Shown here: piece after piece, positions 10,023 through 33,852 of the stretch
How positions within the stretch are numbered: the stretch's first letter is position 1
Layout of the letters: each line of letters starts with the position of its first letter
DNA from: Amoebidium appalachense
Lineage: Eukaryota; Ichthyosporea
Direction: 5' to 3'
Assembly (NCBI GenBank): GCA_963693365.1
Contig: CAVNZM010000007.1
Span: 10,974,001 to 11,038,000 of the forward strand
Length of the DNA: 64,000 bases
Notes under the pieces: generated by a model
What the model saw: only the letters and a program-made list of their open reading frames with translations
Told to the model about the DNA's origin: nothing
Database searches by the model: none
Translations under genes and position numbers: made by a program

Positions 10023-11160
10023 TCATGAGCGGCAACAGAGACACTGGATTTTTTTTTTTTTTTTCGCTTTGTTTTTCCGTGACTCTCCGGAGAGGTGTTG
10101 GGACAACCGTGCCTCCCCTTGTTGGGCACGAGTTTGCCTGAATTGTATGCTAGGAGGGGCTCTAACAGGTCTATCATATCGGGTGTGTCGGTGTCTACAA
10201 CAGGCTCGGGTAACTCAGAATCGTCAGCCTCCTTGCCCCCCGTCATCCTCGCCCCCCTCACACATGGCTACACGTTTACCAGGCCTGAGCTCTGCAGAAA
10301 GCTCTCCCGCAGAACGCTTCAACTTAACGGGGGCCTTTGCCGCTGTTCGGCATTGTTTGGTCCTATTGCTAACACGCCCCATGGTTATGCTTCACTCAAA
10401 CTAACGCCGCCCCTGGTCCCGAGCGGGGAACCAAGAGCGGCACTTCTAGCACAAGGCAACAACTACAGGCTATGGGTAACCATTTGCTAGCAACTAACCC
10501 ACCCTGCCGAGCCCCCTCCCGAAAACCCCTACCCACCAACTCAGATGGTGTATCAGTGAAATTTGTGAAAATGAGCTTCTGAAATAAAGGCCACAGACAA
10601 GTGCCAGTGGTATGGCTCGACAGGTCTCGTCGAGACGAGTCCAAAAATGCAAAGAAAGTGCTTGCTCGACTATGAGGGTATCGAGATATGCATGTGGTAA
10701 AAAGCGATGACGTCATATGCACCCCTCATCGGGGTCAAAATTTTCACTATTAGAAAAACTTTTTATTTTTCAAGATGTTTCAGCCGCTCAAAGCGTAGCC
10801 CCCAAGCACTCGATGAGACCTGTCCAAAAATGCAATTTGCGCCCCACCACACCCACATTTACATGTTTTATTGAGCTGGATCTATCCATATGATCGGAGT
10901 TTCCGGAGGGGTCGATCTACGATGTCCGGCACCATATATAACGCAGCCGGACCATCCTCAGATGGTACCGGAGGATCCGAGATCTCAAACCACTTCCTGC
11001 GTACCTCTCTACTCTCGATCTGCTATGTAAAAGTGATTGTCTCTTACAGAGGTCACAGGACCGAATCCTGCCTCTGCTCCACATTTATTCTGATACTCAT
11101 ACGCATGTATATCATAGTAGTATGTAGCAGCATAATAACTTGAGTAGCTACAATAATACT
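10021..11160. other. Intergenic DNA without recognised gene
   Basis: Open frames exist at about 10069-10490 on both strands, but none resembles a known family. A second copy of the hairpin-plus-CRE motif pair lies at 10632-10716. The words GTCCAAAAATGCAA recur at about 10641 and 10819. Confidence 0.45.
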
Positions 11161-11162
11161 TT

Positions 11163-11400
<238 letters not shown>

Positions 11401-11449
11401 CTCTCTCCCTTTCTCTCTCTCAGACTCTTGCCCCCTAGAGCTCCCTCTC

Positions 11450-12012
11450 TCTCTGTGTGCGTGTGTTGTTGTACGTTGTTGTTATTATTATTGTTGTTGT
11501 TGCGCCACGGTGGCACGTGTGTACATTTGTGTCACGGTGTGTGTGTGTGTGTACATGTGTGTGTGTGTGTGTGTGTGTGACAGTGTGTGTGTATGTGTAT
11601 GTGGTGTGTGTACACAGTGTGTGTGTATGTATGTGTGTCACGTGTGTGTGTGTGGGCGCGTGTGTGTGATGTCTGCATTAATATTATGTGTGTGTGCTGT
11701 AACAGTGCGGTGACGGGCTCTGCGCTGTGTGGTGTGCGGGATATCGAGCGTGTGACCATGACAGTGTGTGTGTGTGTGTACCACCAGTGTGCGTGTGTGT
11801 GTGTGTTAAAGAGTTTGTTTGTGCAGTAGTAACAGAGAAGGGGGAGAGAGAGAGAGAGAGAGAAAGCCTGAGATAGAGAGAGATCTAGAGAAAGCATGAG
11901 AGTAGAGAGAGGGGGGGGGGGGGGAGGGAGGGAGAGAGAGAGGGAGAGATCTAGCTAGAGCGAGAGGGAGACTCTGTGACGGAAAGAGAGAGAGAGGGAG
12001 AGAGGGGGGGGG

Positions 12013-12056
<44 letters not shown>

Positions 12057-12202
12057 CTAGAGAGAGAGAGTATGTGTGTGTGTGTGTGTGAGGGCGAGAG
12101 AGAAGGGTGTGCCCTGGGGGGGTGGGGGGGGAGAGAGGGAAGAGAGAGAGAGAGAGGGCGTAGTAGACAGAGAGAGAGACTGTCACGATGTGTGAGTGTA
12201 TG

Positions 12203-12240
<38 letters not shown>

Positions 12241-12349
12241 ACGGCGTGTGTTTGTCTTTGCATGGATGTGCGTGGAGGGGGGGGGGGTGAGGTAGGGGGG
12301 GGGGGGGGGGGTTACGTTTGTACGTGTGTATTGCCAAGATGTGTGCTAC

Positions 12350-12405
<56 letters not shown>

Positions 12406-12775
12406 ACGTGTGTGGGTTGGGGGGGGGGGGGGGGGGGGGGGGAGGGGGGTACTACTTTGGTATGACAGTGATGGTAAATGTACAGCTTAACAGTTTGCTC
12501 AGACTAGTTAGCAACCGTTTTGGGTCCAGCGTGTCAATGGCATGCTGATCATGACCAAATTGCAACGCAGAATTCGCAATTCTGCATGCACACATAAGGT
12601 TTCGCAATGCTTTGCGAAGATTGCTTTCTTTCAACCAGTTACATCAAGGGATGGATTTCATTTTCTTTCTCTTATTTCTTTTTGGTTGGATGGGTGTGTG
12701 TGTGTGTGTCCGGGGGGGGGAGGGGGAGGGAGGAGGGGGGGGGGGGGGGGGGGGGGGGAGGGATAATGAACACTA
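11450..12775. repeat. Mixed (GT)n, (GA)n and G-run block
   Basis: (GT)n at 11530-11820, (GA)n at 11838-12180, (GT)n at 12190-12240 and 12353-12405, and G-runs near 12300, 12420-12445 and 12711-12770. 12455-12660 is unique sequence with no recognised gene. Confidence 0.85.
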
Positions 12776-12866
12776 TCGAGGATTCCGACAGTATCGAGGA
12801 CCCCTGACTAGTGTCACTGGCCCGTCAAAATTCATCTGTGCGCAGCGCACTGACGTGAGTTTACAG

Positions 12867-12913
12867 ACACAGAGGGCACCTTGGCGCCGCCGAACCCAAG
12901 AACGCAGCAGCAT
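12867..12913 (+). other. Possible upstream exon of the RNPS1-like gene
   Basis: An acceptor-like TTACAG at 12861-12866 is followed by an Arg/Ser-rich frame (APWRRRTQERSS) and a GTCAGT donor at 12914. Its phase would join the exon at 13261 in frame. The frame is also open further upstream, so the true 5' end is unresolved. Confidence 0.25.
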
Positions 12914-13260
12914 GTCAGTGCTTACCTCTAACTTTAACCTCGCCATCCTCCCGCCCCACCCTTCCCTTCCCAGCCCTCCTCTCCCCCCCCTCTCCCCCCT
13001 CCCCCCCTTCCCCCCTTCTCCCGCCCTCCTCTCCAATAGACACCCGTCTCTCCACCTGCTGGCTGCTTTTGCTGCCTTGTGCAATGTTGTCTCCCCCCCC
13101 CCCCCCCCCCCCCCCCCCTTCTCCCCCCCCCCTCCCCTCTCCCACCTCTTCCCCAAAACACCGTCTCCCTCCACCCCCTCCCCCTCCCCCTGCACGGCTA
13201 AGGGGCGCCACACGCAGCAGCGCACATAGGCGACACTTGTGGGCTGACGGGCTGGGGCAG

Positions 13261-22022
<8,762 letters not shown>

Positions 22023-22469
22023 GTGTGTATGCATGACCATATGTTTGTGGTAATGTACGTGTATGTGCACCTTGGATTTTTTTGTTCTAGTGTGTCGCCG
22101 TTCCCGAGCATCTTTGTGGCATGCAGGTGCACGTGGCTTGGTGGCTGTATGGTTGCTGCTTGGGGTCCAGAGTGATTGGGCAGTATGCCGTGACTGTGCT
22201 GTGTGTGTGTGTGTGTGTGTATGTGTGTATGTGTCTGTGCCTTTGCGTGTGCGTGTGTGTGTTTGTGTTTGTGTGCGTGTGTGTCCGTGCATGAGTTCGG
22301 GGTTGCACGTGTGTGTGTGTGCGTGTGTGTCCGTGCATGAGTTCGGGGGTTGCACGTGGGTGTGTGTGTGTGTGTGCACGCGAGCGTCTTCGGTGTCGTT
22401 GTGCTTTCATGTCCGTGTATGTGTGCATGTGGGGGAAGAGGGTTTGGAAGGAGGGGTGCATGAGGAAGG

Positions 22470-22505
<36 letters not shown>

Positions 22506-22993
22506 GTATTCCAGTCTATGTGTGGTGTGGTTTTGTGTGGCTGCTAGCCGTTCATCTTTCATCTGCTGTGGTGGTGTGGGGCAGGCATGGCTGTGAGGGC
22601 ATGATGCTGCTGAGTGTGGGAGTTGAGCTATTGGAGGTGTGAGGTGGGAGGGTGCTGACACGTGCATGCCCCAGGGACAGACGCCGGTCATATTCACGCT
22701 GAGGGGCTGCATGGCACGTGCACACACAGAGGGGCCCTGTGCCTGCCTGTGCATGTCAGGATGGAGGGTGTGGTCGGGGGTGGCGGGGTTATGTGGGTCG
22801 GTGGGGGTGTATGGCCTTCGGGTAGTGGTTTTGGTGGGCGTTGATGGAATGGATAGGTGACCGGTATGGGAGGGGTGCTGATCCCCGAAACGGCAAACCC
22901 GCATGTGGGGGGGCGGGAGAGGAGGTTTTGATATTGTTTGTGTGTGTGTGCTTGCTTGGAGGGTGAAGGGGGAACCCTGCACGGCCGGCCCCC

Positions 22994-23029
<36 letters not shown>

Positions 23030-23256
23030 GGGAGGGGGGGGGAGTTGTGTGTGTTTGGGGGATTAGGGGGGGGGGGGGGGGGAGGGGGAGAGAGGGGGGG
23101 TGGCTTTAAAGTTTACAGAGATGTGAACCTCATACGTCGTATGATATATAATAACCAGATAATAAACCACACACCATATTGTGTGCGAACCTCCTCAGGC
23201 CACAAAAAGAACAAGAGATCTTGTCTTGTTGCCCCACCCAAAGCAGTGTATGTGCA
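22023..23256. other. Intergenic, (GT)n and G-runs
   Basis: A convergent intergenic region between the RNPS1-like gene and prolidase. It holds (GT)n at 22200-22400, a G-run at 22472-22504 and others at 22997-23095. No further exon of either gene could be fixed, although a TTCTAG acceptor at about 22088 is possible for the RNPS1-like gene. Confidence 0.6.
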
Positions 23257-23960
23257 CATGTTAGGGCTATGCATGTGTGCATGATAGGGTTATATATGTA
23301 TGCATGGTAGGGTTATGCATGTGTGCATGATAGGGTTATATATGTATGCATGGTAGGGTTATATGTCTGCATGGTAGGGTTATGTGTGCGCATATGCATG
23401 GTAGGGTTATTTATGTGTGCATGGTAGGGTTATTTATGTGTGCAGGGTAGGGTTATTTATGTGCGCATGGTAGGGTTATTTATGTGTGCATGGTAGGGTT
23501 ATTTATGTGTGCATGGTAGGGTTATATATGTGTGCATGGTAGGGTTATATGTCTGCATAGTAGGGTTATGTGTGCGCATATGCATGGTAGGGTTCTATAC
23601 GTGTGCATGGTAGGGTTATATACGTGTGCATGGTAGGGTTATATACGTGTGCATGGTAGGGTTTGGGATAGATATGTGTGCATGGTAGGGTTTAAGATAT
23701 GTATGTGCGTGTGTACATGTGTGTGTGTGCATATTCGGGTTATGTGTGTGTGCATGGTAGGGTTACACATTGTGTCCATATAGGGTTTGGGACATGTATT
23801 TGCGTGTGTGTGCATGGTAGGGTTTAAGATGAATATTTGCGCACGCATGTGCACCGTGTCCATGCATATGGTAGGTGTTGGGATATTTTCACGTGCATGC
23901 ATATGGTAGGTGTTGGGATATTTTCACGTGCATGCATATGGTAGGTGTTGGGATATTTTC
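23257..23960. repeat. Minisatellite with TAGGGTTA core
   Basis: About 30 variable units of roughly 20-25 bp follow the scheme GGTAGGGTTA plus TATGTGTGCAT. The array decays at its right end into ~33-bp units (GGTAGGTGTTGGGATATTTTC) repeated three times at 23868-23965. The core contains the telomere-type word TAGGGTTA, but the spacing excludes a plain telomeric tract. Confidence 0.9.
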
Positions 23961-24178
23961 ACGTGCATGCGCATCTTTGGTTTCCAATGTGCCATGGTTT
24001 GTGTTTGCCCAAGCTGCGGTGTATGGTGCAAGTGGGCCCCGTAGCCCGGGGTAGATGTGTGTATGTGATATGGGGGTGTGGTTGGGGGTCGAACGGTGTT
24101 GTCTGACCAATGCGTAGGAATGTGGACCTCCAGGTGCACGTGCAAGCCTGCTACACGTCGGTAGCTACACGTGGGCCC

Positions 24179-24184
24179 TTTATT
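24179..24184 (-). terminator. Candidate polyadenylation signal for prolidase
   Basis: AATAAA on the minus strand, about 310 bp downstream of the stop codon at 24492. Confidence 0.35.
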
Positions 24185-24491
24185 TCTGCGCAGCAGGCTA
24201 CTTATCTATAAGTACTATAAATAGCATGTCACCACTTAGGCATCTGGGTACAGTGAATGCATGCACCCACACCCATACGTGCGTGCTCGCACTTAAGCAG
24301 CCCATGCGCTAACTCTGCACAGGCACGTGCATGCTCTGGCGGGCATCAATCGAATGCCTCTAATCAACAGCTGCTGTGTGCGTCCTGGCACGTGATTGGC
24401 TGGGCCATGCAGCCAGCACTCTAAATCTATATATACAACCCCCAATATATTCATGTACAACGCCCAGCCAGCAGACAGGAAAAATAGCCAT

Positions 24492-30068
<5,577 letters not shown>

Positions 30069-31101
30069 GGTGGCGTTTTTTGGGTCAGAAAGAGAAACTG
30101 ACAACTGAAAAACGAGAAAGAAAACAAAGGGCATCTGGGACAGTGGTTTGGTTATATAGCTGGTGCCTTGATCTGATTGGTACGCAACATCTCCCCTGAT
30201 TCCGAGAGTCCAAATGGGGTTCTGTGCCCCTTCAAGGTTTGAAAAAAACATTTCCGGTAATAAGTGGCTGAAAGCCGGAAGGTATACACACCCATGGGAT
30301 TCAAAGTAAAAATTAAATTTAACACTACCGTATGTCATTTACATACTCAATGTGTATTATATGAGGGAGACTGACACTAGCCCTCATTTCCCCCCAGCCT
30401 GAAAGAGTGCCCCAAAGTTACGCCAATCATCTCTGGGATTTGATCATTTGAAAAAGCACACCCATTAGATCAGCCAATGGAACGTTTCAAAACATACTAT
30501 ATATGGCTATATTTTAGGAATCCGGATGCTCAGCTGGAAGCCGGGGCCCGGGGCCGGCCTAAAAGCAGGGTTGCGTTACGAATCGTATCGGCCTAAAATA
30601 CGATTTAGGAAACCCCGTAATACGATTAACAGGAGCCATCTAATTAGTCAATACGACCCTGAAGGGTGTCAAAATCCTCGGAATTTGCCTAAATGCGATT
30701 AAGAACGCCAAACCCCGGCAATGCCTGCTTGAGGCTGACTGCTGGCTCAGAAAGTGGCAGACTCAGTGTCCATGGACTCCTGTTGCAGGCGTACTGCGGC
30801 TGGGGGGGCTTGGTCTCTACTTGCGAGAGGCACCCAACCACCACATCGGTAGTAATATACAGTAGAGGTAGTGGCTTGTGTGCCTAGAAATTCTGGCGTG
30901 TAAGGGATTTTCTGTGCTCGGTCCGTCTCAGATTTGCCCCTTCACCGGTTTATGCTTGGAAGACCTTGTGTGACTAATTTGTGGAGCTAGTACTCGTGTG
31001 TGTGTGTCTGTTGCCCGAAGTAGGGGTTTCAAAGGAAGGGGGGAAAGGGGGGAGGTGGGGATCAAGTCAAGGGATTGCAGCCTATTTATGAGGGTCACGA
31101 G
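30069..31101. promoter_or_regulatory. Upstream region of prolidase
   Basis: CCAAT-type words lie at 30176-30180 (reverse), 30423-30427 and 30474-30478, with TATA-like tracts near 30150 and 30498. An 8-bp inverted pair AATCGTAT/ATACGATT lies at about 30579-30604. No gene was recognised in 30540-31101. Confidence 0.4.
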
Positions 31102-31802
31102 TGTTGGAGTGCAGACTTACGCTCACTCCACAATATGTGTATGTTAGCTTTACAATTGGTTCCGTGTACACAGACACACGCTGACACTCGATCACCACAT
31201 GCACATCTGCATAGTTGAGGAATGTTGCCAATTGTGTTTTGACTGCAAACGATTGGTTCACTGGTCCCAGAGATCTCTAAATGAAAGTAACCAATCCGAT
31301 TAGCACCTGGCATCCGGATTACATTCCAGACTGCTGCCCCACGGGTATATAAGCCACGTCTCTGCCAGGTGCAGACATGGAGTTAAGTCATGGAGTTCAG
31401 TCATGGAGTTCAGTCATGGAGTTCAGTCATGGAGTTCAGTCATGGAGTTAACACACTGAAAGCAGTAAAAAACGGGTCAGCGCCCAAGCGCGCCACGACG
31501 AGGGCCTAGTCACAGCGGACTCTACTTCCAATCTCTAAATGAAAGTAACCAATCCGATTAGCGCCTGGCATCCGGATTACATTCCAGACTGCTGCCCCAC
31601 GGGTATATAAGCCACGGCTCTGCCAGGTGCAGAAATGGAGTGCAGACATGGAGTTCAGACATGGAGTTCAGTCATGGAGTTCAGTCATGGAGTTCAGTCA
31701 TGGAGTTCAGTCATGGAGTTAACACACTGAAAGCAGTAAAAAACGGGTCAGCGCCCAAGCGCGCCACGACGACCCTAGTCACAGCGGACTCTACTTCCAA
31801 CA
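31102..31802 (+). repeat. TRIM 5' LTR with 258-bp internal duplication
   Basis: It is 701 bp, against 443 bp for LTR2. The difference is exactly a 258-bp tandem duplication (31273-31530 repeated from 31531). Each copy contains TATATAAG (first at 31346) and a 13-bp minisatellite CATGGAGTTCAGT. Confidence 0.9.
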
Positions 31803-31815
31803 GGGTTATGGGCCC
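31803..31815 (+). other. TRIM primer-binding site (initiator tRNA-Met anticodon arm)
   Basis: GGGTTATGGGCCC, continuing AG, follows the LTR directly. It is complementary to the initiator tRNA-Met anticodon arm (CTGGGCCCATAACCC), which suggests priming by a half-tRNA as described for Drosophila copia. Confidence 0.75.
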
Positions 31816-32098
31816 AGACACGACACCGCGGCCTCTAACTTCACGTCCCCTACGACGCCTTGAACGGAGGAGCCCAGAAACCGACTTCTAGGCTGTACCC
31901 TACACCCGCGAGCGTATTTCCGTGAAGTAGAGACTTTCGCTTCCACAAACTCCATCCGCAGCAGCCTGCGACATCAACGTCAAGTATTCCACTTCATTGG
32001 CGGGGCACGCACCACAGTGGAATGCACACCCCGGTCTACCCTGCAAGCAGCCACACTCACTCTCTCTTCTCTACAGTGGTGTGTACACTTCTCCAATT

Positions 32099-32107
32099 GG
32101 GTAGGGG
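32099..32107 (+). other. TRIM polypurine tract
   Basis: GGGTAGGGG lies directly before LTR2. The copia element has GAGTAGGGG at the same place, and both are preceded by AATT. Confidence 0.7.
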
Positions 32108-32550
32108 TGTTGGAGTGCAGACTTACGCTCACTCCACAATATGTGTATGTTAGCTTTACAATTGGTTCCGTGTACACAGACACACGCTGACACTCGATCA
32201 CCACATGCACATCTGCATAGTTGAGGAATGTTGCCAATTGTGTTTTGACTGCAAACGATTGGTTCACTGGTCCCAGAGATCTCTAAATGAAAGTAACCAA
32301 TCCGATTAGCGCCTGGCATCCGGATTACATTCCAGACTGCTGCCCCACGGGTATATAAGCCACGGCTCTGCCAGGTGCAGAAATGGAGTGCAGACATGGA
32401 GTTCAGACATGGAGTTCAGTCATGGAGTTCAGTCATGGAGTTCAGTCATGGAGTTCAGTCATGGAGTTAACACACTGAAAGCAGTAAAAAACGGGTCAGC
32501 GCCCAAGCGCGCCACGACGACCCTAGTCACAGCGGACTCTACTTCCAACA
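32108..32550 (+). repeat. TRIM 3' LTR
   Basis: 443 bp, TGTTGG..CCAACA, with a TATATAAG box at 32352-32359 and five to six CATGGAGTTCAGT-type units near 32390-32465. Confidence 0.9.
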
Positions 32551-32902
32551 ATGAGGAGGGTGGAAGGGATTGTGGGTGACTATTGGTGTCGGTATTGGTG
32601 GCCGCATTTGCACATCGTTTTTTTCCGAGGCTTGCAGGCATAGATATTACGACGCCTACTGCAGTGTGATTTGCAAACATACTTTTCTTGGAACACTCGT
32701 TGGCTAGGGGTTTGGAAGGGCAGAATGCTAGCGTGTTGATGATATCGACCATTATGTCGATTCGAGGTGCCCATTAATACGTGGTCGCTGATCAGGAAGC
32801 ACGGAGAATAAAAGCTTAAACGAAACACCACACGTACGGCACAGCTTGCTCGTCCATATAAATTTTCTGCAAGTTGGATTTATAGAAGCTGCTACATAGC
32901 CT
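32551..32902. other. Spacer between TRIM and copia element
   Basis: No gene or known repeat was recognised in these 352 bp. Confidence 0.6.
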
Positions 32903-33667
32903 TGTTGGACATTGTGTTCATAGAAGCTAGTTCTAGTGCACGTTGTTCCTTCTGTAAGTCAGAAATGATTGCATCTTGTGAGGCCAACCTCTGCTCCAGT
33001 AGTTGGACTAGTTGCTGCAACTGTAAGTTGTCAGACATAGTGTCGTGTATGATGGGTAACTAGTCTATGTGTTTTGTGCACTGGAAACGACAGTAGAAAA
33101 GTGTAAATCAAACGTTCTGCTTCCCATGTTTGTGACATGGGAGGCACTGCTTTATATAGTCGTTGGCCACCTCATGGTGGCCTCGTGTGCACCCTGGTGG
33201 TGGGCCATGTACAGCATGGCCGAAAAGAGAGCACAATGAAAACAAGTCGTTAAAGATATAAAAGTTAACTGTGCACGTTGAGTGGCTAGTTAACTTGCAC
33301 TAAAGCACACAAATAAACGTGTTTAACACACCAATTGCAGTTAAACGTAAATCTTGCTTCACACAACTAAAAATATTCTGAGAATATCCGGGAATAAAGC
33401 ACACTACCACTCTAAGAATAGAATCCTGTGGCAAATATAGACATGACATCATCTGAACCGGGAATATTAATTAATGAGCACAATTAGCACGTTGCTAGTG
33501 AAGCTCGTCATTGGTACAGTTTTGGCTCAAACATATAACTACCATATATGAATATGACCGTAAACAAAAGCTCTATGCACTCGAGTGAGTGTTGAAACAG
33601 TTATTCAATTGCTCAGAAACTTTCTCTAACAGACATTGCTAGCCGGGAGTACCAGTGTACTCCAACA
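32903..33667 (-). repeat. Copia 3' LTR
   Basis: 765 bp; on the minus strand it runs TGTTGGAGTACACTGG..AATGTCCAACA. It includes the segment that codes for the Gag N-terminus in the 5' copy. Confidence 0.95.
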
Positions 33668-33676
33668 CCCCTACTC
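33668..33676 (-). other. Copia polypurine tract
   Basis: GAGTAGGGG on the minus strand, directly upstream of the 3' LTR. A second AATTGAGTAGGGG-like word lies at 33753-33765. Confidence 0.7.
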
Positions 33677-33852
33677 AATTGGATAATTGTGGTATGAATT
33701 AATGCAACTGAGCTCGAGTGCTTCAGGTGCACAAAATACAGACAATAAAGATTCCCCTACTCAATTTTAGTATGGTACACGTAGTTGCACAGTCGGATGC
33801 AACTCTCTCCCCCCCCTGAAGTATGAGGGCGCAGTTGGTTGATGACGGGTGC

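Larger units (their letters stand above)
31102..32550 (+). mobile_element. Non-autonomous mini LTR retrotransposon (TRIM)
   Basis: LTR1 is 31102-31802, the internal region 31803-32107 (305 bp, no gag or pol) and LTR2 32108-32550. The LTRs run TGTTGGAGTGC..CTTCCAACA. The flanks ACGAG (31097-31101) and ATGAG (32551-32555) form a 5-bp target duplication with one change. A PBS directly follows LTR1 and a PPT directly precedes LTR2. LTR ends, PBS and PPT resemble those of the copia element downstream, which could supply its enzymes. Confidence 0.88.

Noticed and set aside
10022-10261. Acidic then Lys-rich minus-strand frame ending in a poly-Lys stretch
   Set aside because: It has no ATG start; the Lys run comes from a T-run on the plus strand, and the frame runs on into repeat translation. 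No family resemblance.
22086-22130. Additional 3' exon of the RNPS1-like gene after a TTCTAG acceptor
   Set aside because: In the required phase it encodes no Arg/Ser sequence and the donor choice is ambiguous; the Arg/Ser-looking frame there is out of phase.
23257-23960. True interstitial telomere tract
   Set aside because: TAGGGTTA is present once per unit but never as consecutive TTAGGG repeats.
32903-33667. Separate truncated copia copy with its own Gag start
   Set aside because: Boundaries, length (765 bp) and flanking GCCT show it is the 3' LTR of the complete element. It looks like a gag fragment because Gag begins inside the LTR.
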